Positions 35,208-45,093 of a stretch of 64,000 nucleotides of DNA are shown here, one piece after another; position 1 is the first letter of the stretch; every line of letters begins with the position of its first letter. This DNA is from Lachnospiraceae bacterium (GTDB taxonomy: Bacteria > Bacillota > Clostridia > Lachnospirales > Lachnospiraceae): positions 332,605 through 396,604 of the forward strand of contig FUZG01000003.1 of the NCBI GenBank assembly GCA_900168235.1, read 5' to 3'. The notes below the pieces were generated by a model that was given only the letters and a program-made list of their open reading frames with translations, had not been told where the DNA came from and did no database searches. The translations under genes were made by a program, and so were the position numbers.

Positions 35208-35723
35208 TTATTTTTGCCCGGAATTGCGCTTAAAATAGCGCTTTAATACTATTGCTTCCAGACGACGTTTCAATACAATCTGTATCTCTTCTTTCGGGTT
35301 GATGGGATGCACCAGTATATTTCTGATGCCTGATCTGTGAGCTCCCCAGACATCCGTAAAGAGCTGGTCACCAACAAAGAGAGTTGTTTCCTTATCAGTC
35401 CCCATCTTGTCCATTGCTGCGTAATATCCGCTTCTTGCAGGCTTATTTGCCTTATAGATGTAAGAAGCATATTTCACATCTTCAGCAAATTTTTTTACGC
35501 GCGGCTCTTTATTATTTGACAGAAGCAGTGCATTAAATCCCAGATCATGCAATTTTTTGAACAATGCCTTTGCACGGTCATCCGCAGGCGCGTCATGGGG
35601 TACAAGCGTATTATCTACATCAAATATGACTCCGCGATAACCGTCTTTATATAACGCTTCGAAATCAATATCATACGTTGATCTAATATATTCATCCGGA
35701 TAAAATTTTTCAAATAAACCCAT
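35208..35723 (-). CDS. yqeG: YqeG-family HAD IIIA-type phosphatase
   Basis: 171 residues from ATG 35723, chosen because GGAG lies 9 bp upstream; the open frame extends to 35750. HAD motif I is VIFDVDNTLVPHD, motif II includes LLLSNNKE, motif III/IV FVGDQLFTDVWGA. YqeG-like enzymes dephosphorylate phosphatidylglycerolphosphate or related substrates in some organisms; the substrate here is not known. It is followed by efp on the same strand. Confidence 0.88.
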   Translation of the reverse strand: MGLFEKFYPDEYIRSTYDIDFEALYKDGYRGVIFDVDNTLVPHDAPADDRAKALFKKLHDLGFNALLLSNNKEPRVKKFAEDVKYASYIYKANKPARSGYYAAMDKMGTDKETTLFVGDQLFTDVWGAHRSGIRNILVHPINPKEEIQIVLKRRLEAIVLKRYFKRNSGQK

Positions 35724-35760
35724 TCGTTCCGGTTCTCCTATTAAAAACAAATGTCAAAAA

Positions 35761-35793
35761 GCTCGAAAACGCCTCGCTAAATGCTCCGCACAA
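35761..35793. repeat. 33-bp intergenic repeat, copy 2
   Basis: Second copy of the repeat at 20936-20968 (CTCGCTAAATGCTCCGCA core), here between yqeG and the nrdR terminator. Confidence 0.6.
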
Positions 35794-35795
35794 TA

Positions 35796-35821
35796 AAAAG
35801 GTGCCACATCACTGCAGCACC
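35796..35821 (-). terminator. Terminator overlapping the 3' end of nrdR
   Basis: GGTGCTGCA / TGGCACC stem that includes the last nrdR codons and TGA, followed on the minus strand by TTTTTATTG. Confidence 0.75.
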
Positions 35822-36258
35822 TTCTTAAGCTCATCCATAAAGGAATTTACATCCTTAAATTCACGATAAACAGAAGCAAATCGAACGTAAGCCACGGCTT
35901 CGAGTTCCTTGAGCTTCTTCATAACCAGCTCACCGATCACTGACGAAGGTATTTCTCTCTCTCCGATATTGAAGATCTCAGTTTCTACCTCATCAAGTAA
36001 CTTAGTGATCTTTTCTGCCGGAATAGGACGCTTATGGCATGCAAGCAGAACGCCCCGTTCAATCTTACGTCTGTCATAAGCCTCTCTGTTACAGTCTTTT
36101 TTTATGATCATAAGCGGAATAGTCTCAACCTTTTCATAGGTTGTGAACCGCTTACCACATTCATCACAGACTCTGCGCCTCCGGATAGCATTATTTTCCT
36201 CCGAAGGACGCGAATCTATAACTCGTGTATTATCATGGCCACAATATGGACATTTCAT
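35809..36258 (-). CDS. nrdR: Transcriptional repressor NrdR
   Basis: 149 residues. The N-terminal zinc ribbon (CPYCGHDNTRVIDSRPSEEN, second pair CDECGKRF) and ATP-cone domain are typical. It represses ribonucleotide reductase genes according to ATP/dATP. It follows ftsZ by 3 bp, so it is the last gene of the dcw transcript. Length is exactly the family norm. Confidence 0.97.
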   Translation of the reverse strand: MKCPYCGHDNTRVIDSRPSEENNAIRRRRVCDECGKRFTTYEKVETIPLMIIKKDCNREAYDRRKIERGVLLACHKRPIPAEKITKLLDEVETEIFNIGEREIPSSVIGELVMKKLKELEAVAYVRFASVYREFKDVNSFMDELKKVLQ

Positions 36259-36261
36259 CAG

Positions 36262-37455
36262 TTAGCTCCTCTTCAGGAAATCAGGCACTTTAATGGTCTT
36301 TGTCTGAAGTCTTGACGCAGTCTGAGCCCCGATCTGACTTCCTGACGGTGCGCTCTGAGATGGTGTCTGAGCAGCGCTGCCATTAAGATTATTTGAAAAT
36401 GTACCCGGGTTAAACGGAGCTGAACCATGCATTCCTGCTGAAAGTCCGGGTGTGGGATACTTAATCCCGCCCAGCATTGCAGCACTCTTTGCCTGCTGTC
36501 CGTCATTCTCATCAAGTCCGGTCGCGATAACTGTTATCTTAACAAAATCTGCTTCCGACGTATCTTCCTTCGCACCGAAGATAACGTTTGTATCCTCACC
36601 TGTAAGGGACTGAACATAGTCAGCCGCATCAGATGCATCATACAGAGAAATGTCACCTGAAATATTAACGATAGCATTAGATGCACCACAAATAGTAGTC
36701 TCAAGGAGCGGACTTTCTACAGCAAGCTTAACTGCTTCAATAGCCTTGTTTTCGCCCTTTGCCATACCGATTCCGATATGAGCTACACCCTTTTCCTTCA
36801 TGACTGTGCGAACATCAGCAAAGTCAAGATTGATAAGAGCCGGTACATTAATAAGGTCTGTGATACCCTGTACAGCCTGCTGAAGAACTTCATCAGCCTT
36901 CTTCAGGGAATCTGAGAATGATGTCTTACGATCAACAATCTCAAGAAGCTTATCATTCGGGATAACGATCAGAGTATCAACAGCATTTTTCAGCTTTTCA
37001 ATACCTGATTTTGCATTATTCATACGGGTTCTTGCTTCAAACTTGAACGGCTTTGTAACAACACCGACAGTAAGAATACCCATATCTTTTGCAATACGAG
37101 CAATTACGGGAGCTGCACCGGTTCCGGTTCCGCCGCCCATTCCGCAGGTTACGAAAACCATATCACAACCCTTTACGGCATTTGTGATCTCATCCTGGCT
37201 CTCTTCTGCTGCCTTCTCACCAACCTCAGGATTTGCGCCTGCGCCAAGTCCCTTTGTGAGCTTTTCACCGATCTGTAAGAGTCTCGGAGATTTGCAGAGC
37301 TGTAAAGCCTGCTTATCAGTATTGACTCCGAGAAAGTCAACGCCCTCGATCTTCTCATCTATCATTCGATTGACAGCATTATTACCTGCCCCACCTACTC
37401 CAACTACGAGTATCTTGCAGCCATTTACTGCCTCATCTTCCTTAATTTCCAGCAC
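36262..37455 (-). CDS. ftsZ: Cell division protein FtsZ
   Basis: 397 residues. Tubulin-like GTPase of the division ring. [14 protein letters not shown] and the tubulin signature [15 protein letters not shown] bind [14 protein letters not shown] is the T7 region. A ~65-residue variable linker ([14 protein letters not shown]) ends in the conserved tip [11 protein letters not shown]. The start is GTG 37455 behind GGAGGAG. ftsA is absent upstream, normal for this group. Confidence 0.98.
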   Translation of the reverse strand: MLEIKEDEAVNGCKILVVGVGGAGNNAVNRMIDEKIEGVDFLGVNTDKQALQLCKSPRLLQIGEKLTKGLGAGANPEVGEKAAEESQDEITNAVKGCDMVFVTCGMGGGTGTGAAPVIARIAKDMGILTVGVVTKPFKFEARTRMNNAKSGIEKLKNAVDTLIVIPNDKLLEIVDRKTSFSDSLKKADEVLQQAVQGITDLINVPALINLDFADVRTVMKEKGVAHIGIGMAKGENKAIEAVKLAVESPLLETTICGASNAIVNISGDISLYDASDAADYVQSLTGEDTNVIFGAKEDTSEADFVKITVIATGLDENDGQQAKSAAMLGGIKYPTPGLSAGMHGSAPFNPGTFSNNLNGSAAQTPSQSAPSGSQIGAQTASRLQTKTIKVPDFLKRS

Positions 37456-37661
37456 GGAATAACTCCTCCTTTACACCCTTCATTAGGCTCTCCCAGGGAG
37501 ATTGTACCTAAATTAATCCCTTTTAAATCTATTTATAATAATATATATTCCGATACAATAAATCAACACTTAATTAGCTTCAACGGTTGATCACAATCCT
37601 CAAAACCCTTTGCTGTTACCGCAATTACGGGCCTCAGACTTTTATCAGAATAATTCTCCCA

Positions 37662-38408
37662 TCACTCATCTTCTTCAAATGTTATATAGCCATCCGAACT
37701 TTCTTCACTGTAGTTTTCCATGTGAAGCACGCCTTTCAAGCCTGAAAGAGACGGAACTATATACTGCAGGCGGATCATCTTTTCATCAATGTTATCCATG
37801 GTTCCAAGTGCAACTCTCGCTTTTCCAAAGAACAACGTTATCGTGTCGTCCTTTCCAAAATATATCGAATCAGTATCGATTTCATATTTTGTCAGAAGCT
37901 GAGTTATTGAAAGAATGTCATTGAATATCTCCGGATCATTTACAGGGAGCTGTTCTCCCACAACACAATGATCAAATTCAAGACCTGTGACATATGGTAT
38001 GCCATCCAACATTTTTCTTGAACTATCGACTATGATGCCGTCTCTGTCAAAATACATGTAGTGATCCAAAAATCCTACATAACCAGCCAGCGCCTTTTCA
38101 TATACCTCGATCGTAATGGAATGTGATGAATTGATATCAACATCCATCCGCTCGATAAAAGGAATGTTTCTGACAGGATGATCTCTATAGCGGAACAGCA
38201 GATAAAGCGAATTATTCCCCATAGGACCGGTCATAATCATTTCCTGAATTTCCTGATCAGTGTAATGAGAATTTCCTGTCACCGTCACTTCTGTAACCAG
38301 AAAAAACGACCTGAAAAAGAAGACTGCTCCCAGCAATAATGCGATTACCGCAAGAACCAGGATCAGATTTTTGAGAGACTTAAGTTGTCCCCTCGTAAAC
38401 CACCTCAT
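37662..38408 (-). CDS. divIB: Cell division protein DivIB/FtsQ
   Basis: 248 residues. TM helix at about 12-33, then a POTRA domain (FLVTEVTVTGNSHYTDQEIQ) and a beta domain outside the membrane. Part of the DivIB-DivIC-FtsL complex that licenses septal synthesis. The start overlaps the ftsW stop. About 200 bp separate it from ftsZ, with no clear terminator. Confidence 0.9.
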   Translation of the reverse strand: MRWFTRGQLKSLKNLILVLAVIALLLGAVFFFRSFFLVTEVTVTGNSHYTDQEIQEMIMTGPMGNNSLYLLFRYRDHPVRNIPFIERMDVDINSSHSITIEVYEKALAGYVGFLDHYMYFDRDGIIVDSSRKMLDGIPYVTGLEFDHCVVGEQLPVNDPEIFNDILSITQLLTKYEIDTDSIYFGKDDTITLFFGKARVALGTMDNIDEKMIRLQYIVPSLSGLKGVLHMENYSEESSDGYITFEEDE

Positions 38409-39544
38409 CAGATCTGAATACTCCTCGAAACATTAAGTGCAATTCCAATTTCCCCTAGCAAAAACAACACCGACGTGCCTCCGAAGGATATGAACGGAAG
38501 CGTGATACCTGTATTCGGAATCGAATTTGTCACAACGGCGATATTTAGTATCACCTGAATGGCTATATGCCCCATGATCCCTACAACCAGAAGCGCTCCA
38601 AATCTGTCAGGAGCATTGTTTGCAACAACCATAAAACGCCATATCAGGATCATAAAGAGTATCAGGATCGCTGTTGCACCAAATAATCCAAGTTCCTCAC
38701 ATACGATTGAAAAGATCATATCATTCTGAGCTTCCGGGACAAATCCGAGCTTCTGTGTACTCTGTCCGAGACCTTTTCCAAATATTCCTCCGGCACCGAT
38801 GGAATACAACGACTGCAGTGTCTGATAACCGGTACCTGATGCATACGCTTCAGGATTAAGCCACGCGCGGATACGTGTAAGTCTGAATCCTGCTCCGGGT
38901 GAAAGTTCTCCGCCCGTCACAAATTTTACGACTAACGCTCCCAAACCTATAGCACCTGCTCCTCCCAACAAAAAATACCAGTACTTGGGAGATGCCACAA
39001 AAAACATTACAACCGCAATACCAAATACTATTATCGCGGAACTCAGATTTGAAGTAATGGCATACAACATCAATGCCGGTATACCACCTATAGCTGCCAT
39101 CGTAATGATATTCTTTATCCAGTCATTTGTTATCTTTGCACCTTTTTTTCCGCAAAGTAATGCTGCTGCAAAAAGAATAACTCCGACTTTAGCGGCTTCC
39201 GCAGGCTGGAAGGAAAGTGCGCCCACTCCCAGCCAGCGGCGTGCTCCATTTCTGGTTATTCCCAAAGGAGTCTTTACCAACAATACCAAAAACAGCGAAA
39301 TAATGTACGACGGAACCGCAATCTTCCGCAGAAAATGGTAATCCACTTTTGAAACTATAAGCATGACTATAACGCCCAACGCTGTAGCTCTTGCCTGACT
39401 TCTGAGGTAATATGAAGGATCATCAAATTTCAAACTTGCTTCATATGAACTTGCTGAATAAACCATGATCAATCCAAAAACCAGAAGAACGATCACCGCA
39501 AGCAGCAGATTCACATCCATTGCAGATTTACGGGACTTACTCAT
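38408..39544 (-). CDS. ftsW: SEDS-family glycosyltransferase FtsW
   Basis: 378 residues, ten TM segments. Polymerises lipid II at the septum with its partner PBP. Family marks: FQPAEAAKVGVILFAA (PAE motif), NPEAYASGTGYQTLQSLYSIGAGG and FGQSTQKLGFVPEAQNDMIF. It is linked to murD and the PBP gene, supporting FtsW rather than RodA. Confidence 0.95.
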   Translation of the reverse strand: MSKSRKSAMDVNLLLAVIVLLVFGLIMVYSASSYEASLKFDDPSYYLRSQARATALGVIVMLIVSKVDYHFLRKIAVPSYIISLFLVLLVKTPLGITRNGARRWLGVGALSFQPAEAAKVGVILFAAALLCGKKGAKITNDWIKNIITMAAIGGIPALMLYAITSNLSSAIIVFGIAVVMFFVASPKYWYFLLGGAGAIGLGALVVKFVTGGELSPGAGFRLTRIRAWLNPEAYASGTGYQTLQSLYSIGAGGIFGKGLGQSTQKLGFVPEAQNDMIFSIVCEELGLFGATAILILFMILIWRFMVVANNAPDRFGALLVVGIMGHIAIQVILNIAVVTNSIPNTGITLPFISFGGTSVLFLLGEIGIALNVSRSIQI

Positions 39545-39580
39545 TGTACACCCTCAATTACTTCCATTTACCTTTATTGC

Positions 39581-40966
39581 TTATGCAGGAAGGTACTCTC
39601 TAACATATTTTTTGAAAAGTTCTCCGCGCTCCTCATAGCTCTTGAACATATCCCAGCTTGCACATGCCGGAGATAAAAGAACCGCATCACCCTTTTCTGC
39701 CTGATCGTGGCACACCTGTACAGCTTCTTTCAGATCCTTGACCATAACGATCTTTGTAAATCCATACTTCTCTGCACATTTCTTGATATCTGCCGCTGTT
39801 TCTCCCATGAGAACCAGAAGCTTTACCTTATTTCCAAAGGACTTGATCCAGTCATCATACGGAAGCTTTTTATCGTAGCCTCCTCCGATAAGCAGAGTAG
39901 GCTTTGACATAGCCTCGATCGCCTTTATAGCTGCATCTGTATTAGTTCCCTTAGAATCGTTGTAATAGATCACATCGTCGATATTCTCAACGAACTCTAT
40001 CCTGTGCTCTACAGCTTTGAATCTTCTTATCACATCAGAGATCACCTCTACGGGAACACCATAGCTCACAGCCATTCCAACCGCAGCCATGACATTTTCA
40101 TAGTTGTGATTACCGATAAGATTCATATCATGAATATTGATGATCTTTGTTCCGTTGTAGTAAATATCATCTCCGTGAAGATGAACAAAATCAACGTTCG
40201 GCAGGTCTTTCTCGAAATCAGCGCTTCTTGTAAAATAAACAACCTTAGCAACTGTCCTCTCACCAAATTCCCTTGTGTAATGATCGTCGTAATTAAGAAC
40301 AATGGTATCATCTGCTGTCTGCTTCTCTGCGATACGCTCCTTAACAGCAACATAATTCTCCATTGTATGATGACGGTTCAGATGATCCGGCGTGATATTA
40401 AGGATTGCTGAAACATGCGGATGGAACTCATGTGTTGTCTCAAGCTGGAAAGAACTAATCTCAGCCACAACAATGGAGTTTTCATCAGTTGCAGTAGCTG
40501 CATCTGTGTAAGGATTTCCAATGTTTCCTACAACAAAAACTTTCCGATCATCTTCTGATGCAGCAAACGCCTTCATGATCTCTCCAACAAGAGTAGTCGT
40601 TGTTGTCTTACCGTTTGTTCCGGTTATAGCGAGAAGATCACCCTTTGAAGACTGATATGCAAGCTCCACTTCTCCATAAACAGGTATCCTGTGTGCTTTC
40701 AGATCCTCTACCATAGGACTGTCGATCGGCACTCCGGGACTGATCACTGCACAATCAATACTCTGCCATACATCATCGGGCATATCTTTCAGAATAAGAC
40801 GTACTTCTGCATCTTCCTGAAAATTTTTCATAACAGCAACCCGATCAATGCTGTCTTTTGCGTCATACAATACAACATTTGCACCAACCTTGAGCAAAAG
40901 ACGCGTTGCACCTATGCCGCTTTTTCCTGTGCCGATTACCAGAACATTGAGACCCTTGAAATTCAT
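39581..40966 (-). CDS. murD: UDP-N-acetylmuramoylalanine-D-glutamate ligase
   Basis: 461 residues. Adds D-Glu to UDP-MurNAc-L-Ala. N-terminal Rossmann (VLVIGTGKSGIGATRLLLKV), ATP loop AITGTNGKTTTTTLVGEI, NITPDHLNRHHTMENYVAVK and the C-terminal NDSKGTNTDAAIKAIE. AAAGG precedes ATG 40966. In order with mraY and ftsW. Confidence 0.97.
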   Translation of the reverse strand: MNFKGLNVLVIGTGKSGIGATRLLLKVGANVVLYDAKDSIDRVAVMKNFQEDAEVRLILKDMPDDVWQSIDCAVISPGVPIDSPMVEDLKAHRIPVYGEVELAYQSSKGDLLAITGTNGKTTTTTLVGEIMKAFAASEDDRKVFVVGNIGNPYTDAATATDENSIVVAEISSFQLETTHEFHPHVSAILNITPDHLNRHHTMENYVAVKERIAEKQTADDTIVLNYDDHYTREFGERTVAKVVYFTRSADFEKDLPNVDFVHLHGDDIYYNGTKIINIHDMNLIGNHNYENVMAAVGMAVSYGVPVEVISDVIRRFKAVEHRIEFVENIDDVIYYNDSKGTNTDAAIKAIEAMSKPTLLIGGGYDKKLPYDDWIKSFGNKVKLLVLMGETAADIKKCAEKYGFTKIVMVKDLKEAVQVCHDQAEKGDAVLLSPACASWDMFKSYEERGELFKKYVREYLPA

Positions 40967-41034
40967 TTCTGCACCTTTCCTGTCTAAACTCTTGTGCTGC
41001 CTGTAAGACAGATTGCTATGTTAATATTTCCGCA

Positions 41035-42012
41035 TCAGATCATAAAGAAAGAGATAAGACACAGAAAAGCAGTCAGCGCAGCAAACGCACCAACAACCTT
41101 TACTTCTGTCCATCCACCCAATTCAAAATGATGATGGATCGGCGCCATACGGAAAAACCGCTTTCCGTGAGTCGCCTTGAAATACAGCACCTGAATAATA
41201 ACGGAGATAACCTCTATGAGGTAGATAAAAGCTACAAAAATGATGAAAATAGGCATTTTCATAAGGATCATGCAGGCTGCTACAAATCCGCCAAGGGCAA
41301 GAGAGCCTGTATCACCCATAAATACCTTTGCAGGATGCCAGTTATAGATAAGGAATCCAAAAAGACATCCCATCATTGCCGCTGCAGAATAATTGATCGT
41401 AAGTCCTAAACGGACAGATGCAAGCGCAATGAATATGCATATAACAATGGTCACGGAACTGAGAAGTCCATCAAGACCATCCGTAAAATTAGAGCCATTC
41501 ACTGTTCCCAGTATAACTACAAAAAGGAATGGAACTGTAAAAATTCCAAGATTAAGGAATACCGGATTTGCATCTGCGGAAAACAGCGCAGAAAACGGCA
41601 CCATCATTTCAAAAGATACACTTGTAAAGTTAGCTATGTAGTATAAAAGCGCTGCTGCCACTGCCGCCTGTCCGATCATCTTCTGGATAGGCGTAAGACC
41701 GAGAGACCTCTTCATAACTACCTTTATATAGTCATCAGCAAATCCGACCAGACCGAATCCGATAGTCGATATAGCGACCGGTATTGCCTGACGATACTTG
41801 AAAGAAAGCAGCACTGAGATCACCAGAAAGACCAGTAGGAACATTACTCCTCCCATTGTCGGAGTTCCTGTCTTCTGAAGATGTGATGCCGGTCCGTCTT
41901 CTCTCTCGGTCTGGCTTGCCTTCAGCCTTTTTAACCACGGCAGTATGACAAGACCTGAAAGAGCCGTCAAAACGAACGCAAAAAACATTATGATCAAGAA
42001 ATTGAAAAACAT
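41035..42012 (-). CDS. mraY: Phospho-N-acetylmuramoyl-pentapeptide transferase
   Basis: 325 residues, ten TM segments. Makes lipid I from undecaprenyl phosphate and UDP-MurNAc-pentapeptide. Motifs: TPTMGGVMFL, FADDYIKVV (catalytic Asp pair), NGSNFTDGLDGL and the C-terminal MAPIHHHFEL. GAGG precedes ATG 42012. Confidence 0.97.
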   Translation of the reverse strand: MFFNFLIIMFFAFVLTALSGLVILPWLKRLKASQTEREDGPASHLQKTGTPTMGGVMFLLVFLVISVLLSFKYRQAIPVAISTIGFGLVGFADDYIKVVMKRSLGLTPIQKMIGQAAVAAALLYYIANFTSVSFEMMVPFSALFSADANPVFLNLGIFTVPFLFVVILGTVNGSNFTDGLDGLLSSVTIVICIFIALASVRLGLTINYSAAAMMGCLFGFLIYNWHPAKVFMGDTGSLALGGFVAACMILMKMPIFIIFVAFIYLIEVISVIIQVLYFKATHGKRFFRMAPIHHHFELGGWTEVKVVGAFAALTAFLCLISFFMI

Positions 42013-42125
42013 ATCTTTTCCTCTGATTTCAGTTCATTTACAACAGTTTTCAATTATAAATCAAAATTGCATACATTTCAATGCAACTTGAATATACAAA
42101 GCACAAAATGTGTTATCTGATTCCG

Positions 42126-44465
42126 TCAGAACGGAAGTACCGACGAATCACCGTTAAGCGGTTGAAGTGTTTTGGGATCAAGCGCTTCTCCTGTGGCAGG
42201 ATCCAGAGGATAACCTGTTTCAGGATCATACCGGATCTTATTTTCTGAAATAGGATTTCCTGCGCTGTCTCTCTGAACTTCCTCTTCTGCGGGGATAACG
42301 ATAGTACCGTCCTCGTTTAATCCTGCTTCGCCGATTTCACTATCTTCCTGCACTTCATTTCCGCTCACAAGATCTGATCCTGTGGAGAAATCTCCTGCAG
42401 CTTCAGCAAGCTCTGCCTGCTCTTTTTCTGTAAGAGGCTCTGTAGGGAAGATATTGAGGTAAGGAAGAACCTCCGTCATTATGTCCTTATTAAGCACTGT
42501 CGCAAGTCTTGTTGACTCAGCCTGATTTGGAACATTAGGACGGTCGATTACTACGTAGCAGAGCACCTGAGGATCTTCTGCGGGCACATAACCCATAAAG
42601 GAAATCAGATAGTTCTTCGCAGAACGCGGATATTTCTCCGCAGTACCTGTTTTTCCGCCTTCAGTATATCCTGCCGGCCTCGCAGACCAACCTGTACACT
42701 CACTAGGATCACTCATAACGACAGCCCTCAGATACTGGCGCATCTTTGCAGATGTATCTTCACTGATAACCTGCTTTAAAACCCTCGGAGATCTTTCCTC
42801 AACTACAGCGCCTTCAGCATTCATGATCTCGCTCACCATATGAGGCTGGTAATAATAACCGCCGTTGATGAGCGCCGAAAAGCCTGTAGCCATCTGCATC
42901 ATCGTTACATTAAAGCCCTGACCGAATGAAGCAACGGCAAGATCTGTAAGACCCATATCTTCGTTGAAAGTAAGCTCACTTGCATTAGCTTCTCCGGCAA
43001 GATCCACATTTGTCTTTAATCCAAAATTGAATATCCTGTTGTAACGGAGCCACTCATCTTTGCCCATAGCAAACGCTACATTCATGAGCACCACGTTACA
43101 TGACTTTGCAACACCCTGCTCGATATTGAGAAGTCCGTCACCCAGACGGTTATGACAGTGAATATTGAATCCACCGACAGGAAGGTAACCATTACACTGA
43201 TATGTTTCATTTCCTGTGATCTTACCCGAATCAAGCGCGCTCGCTATAGTAAATGGCTTCATAACAGAACCGGGTTCAAATGAGTCAGAAACACAGAAGT
43301 TTCTCCAAATGCTGTTCTTTGCTTTGGTTTCAGGACTGTCTTCCTGTTTTTCCTCCGCTCCGTTTTCGCTGACAGTATCTACAGGAACTTCTTCTACAGT
43401 ATTTTCCTCAGCTGCAGCTGCATCGGCTGCGTTTGCCGAAACCGGAGCCGGCATATAGTACTGTAAATCTATGCCATCCATATTCGACGGATCATTAAGG
43501 TCAAATACAGGATATCCTGCCATGCCGTAGATCTCGCCATTATTTGGATTCATGACGATTACGCCTATATTATCCGCCGCAGGGCCCTCTCTATACTCAT
43601 TCTGATGAGCCTGCATGAACATAGCGATATGCTTTTCGATTATGGACTGAACATTTGTGTCGATGGTCGTTACAATGGTATTTCCATCCTGTGCCGGACG
43701 GATAGAGGACTCCATCACAGCATCCTCATTCATAAAGCCGTACTGTCTGCCGTCCACGCCGTTCAGAGTGCTGTTGTAGTATTCCTCCAAGCCAAAGAAC
43801 CCGGCATTATTTCCCTGTACAAAACCTATCACGTCACATGCCAGGGAATTGTACGGGTAACGTCGCTGGTAATCCTCTTCAAACCAGACTCCCGCCAGCG
43901 TTCTTGCCGCCTTATCATCCTTATCGCCCTTTGAATCCTTAGAATCCTTAGAATCTTTAGAGCCTTTACTGCTCTTTGGCGCAGTATTCGCAGATACGCC
44001 GTTTTTCAGAAGCTGTTCGAAGGGTTCTACCCTATCGTATGTCAACTTTTTTGCAAAAATCTTATATCTTGATGCAGGGTTCTTTGAAACATAATCTCTG
44101 ATCGCTGCTACATCAAGCTCCGGAAAACTGTCTCTAAGCGAATTGAGTGTCACTTCGAGATGAACTCCATCATCACTGTTCATCTGCTTTGCATCAACTA
44201 CAAGGTTATAAACTTTTTCTGAATACGCAAGTTTACTACCCTTACGGTCAACGATATCTCCTCTCCTGAAAGGAAGCACCTTTGAATCCGTCTGCTGCTG
44301 GGAAAGAACCTGCTTTTTATAATCGTTTCCCTTGTCCCTGTAAATCTTAATAAGACGTAATGATAAAGCAATAAAAGCCAGCAGCACAAATATAAACAGT
44401 ACCACCAGCTTTTTCTGCATCTTTATGGTAAATTTCTGAAACCGTTTTTGTCTTCTCTTTCTCAA
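42126..44465 (-). CDS. Class B penicillin-binding protein (FtsI/SpoVD type)
   Basis: 779 residues. Basic N-terminus and TM (about 17-40), PBP dimer domain, transpeptidase with SVMK (about 400), SCN (about 455) and KTG (about 605). No PASTA repeats; the C-terminal ~90 residues are acidic and Gly/Pro-rich. An insert around 165-185 is a low-complexity run of Lys-Asp-Ser repeats coded by near-identical 9-bp units. Another acidic insert precedes the SVMK region. The start is TTG 44465 with GGAG 9 bp upstream. The septal transpeptidase partner of FtsW is the likely role. Confidence 0.92.
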   Translation of the reverse strand: MRKRRQKRFQKFTIKMQKKLVVLFIFVLLAFIALSLRLIKIYRDKGNDYKKQVLSQQQTDSKVLPFRRGDIVDRKGSKLAYSEKVYNLVVDAKQMNSDDGVHLEVTLNSLRDSFPELDVAAIRDYVSKNPASRYKIFAKKLTYDRVEPFEQLLKNGVSANTAPKSSKGSKDSKDSKDSKGDKDDKAARTLAGVWFEEDYQRRYPYNSLACDVIGFVQGNNAGFFGLEEYYNSTLNGVDGRQYGFMNEDAVMESSIRPAQDGNTIVTTIDTNVQSIIEKHIAMFMQAHQNEYREGPAADNIGVIVMNPNNGEIYGMAGYPVFDLNDPSNMDGIDLQYYMPAPVSANAADAAAAEENTVEEVPVDTVSENGAEEKQEDSPETKAKNSIWRNFCVSDSFEPGSVMKPFTIASALDSGKITGNETYQCNGYLPVGGFNIHCHNRLGDGLLNIEQGVAKSCNVVLMNVAFAMGKDEWLRYNRIFNFGLKTNVDLAGEANASELTFNEDMGLTDLAVASFGQGFNVTMMQMATGFSALINGGYYYQPHMVSEIMNAEGAVVEERSPRVLKQVISEDTSAKMRQYLRAVVMSDPSECTGWSARPAGYTEGGKTGTAEKYPRSAKNYLISFMGYVPAEDPQVLCYVVIDRPNVPNQAESTRLATVLNKDIMTEVLPYLNIFPTEPLTEKEQAELAEAAGDFSTGSDLVSGNEVQEDSEIGEAGLNEDGTIVIPAEEEVQRDSAGNPISENKIRYDPETGYPLDPATGEALDPKTLQPLNGDSSVLPF

Positions 44466-44517
44466 TGGTCCATACTCCGTTTTGCCAAGCTAAAGCGAAC
44501 TGTAAAACAGACGCAGA

Positions 44518-45024
44518 TCACTTTTCGGGAATCTTCCCAAACTGGCGGACATAATCATCTCCGGCGCCGGAGATATTTACCACCTGATTCTGGTCAGGAT
44601 ACTTCATTCCAAGCTCATTCATAGCTACTCTCTTGATCTCTTCCAGATCAACAGAGCCCATGATACGCTCATATTCCTCGTCGTTACTGAGTTTCAGCTC
44701 GTTAAGCTGGCTTTCTAAACGGGAGACCTGTCTCTGACTCGCCGTGATCTTTGAACGAATGTCCACATACCAAATGCAGACTGCCGCTGTGATAAAGATC
44801 GCAGCTACAACAAACAGGTAATACCCCGGACTTACCTTATAAAGCGCAGCATTCCCCTCTTCTGCTGCCTTTTTATTTTTCCGTCTGCTCCTGCGTCGAA
44901 CCGGAGCATCTTCTTCATCGAGTCCAGGCTGAATAGTTCTTACTGTATTTCCGTCCAGATAGATGCTTCCGACTGAACGGCCATACGCCCTGGCTCTCCT
45001 TCTGTTTTTATTATTTACTGCCAT
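44518..45024 (-). CDS. ftsL: FtsL-like septum protein
   Basis: 168 residues. A long basic cytoplasmic tail (RRRSRRKNKKAAEEG), one TM segment at about 70-90 (YYLFVVAAIFITAAVCIWYV), then a coiled coil (ASQRQVSRLESQLNELKLSN). Position between rsmH and the PBP gene is that of ftsL. The primary sequence of FtsL is poorly conserved, so the call rests on architecture and place. Confidence 0.82.
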   Translation of the reverse strand: MAVNNKNRRRARAYGRSVGSIYLDGNTVRTIQPGLDEEDAPVRRRSRRKNKKAAEEGNAALYKVSPGYYLFVVAAIFITAAVCIWYVDIRSKITASQRQVSRLESQLNELKLSNDEEYERIMGSVDLEEIKRVAMNELGMKYPDQNQVVNISGAGDDYVRQFGKIPEK

Positions 45025-45093
45025 ATCCGGTTCTCCCCTTAACTTTACTTATAACCCCTTCAAATACCGTTACTACTCTTTATAAAGCGAATA

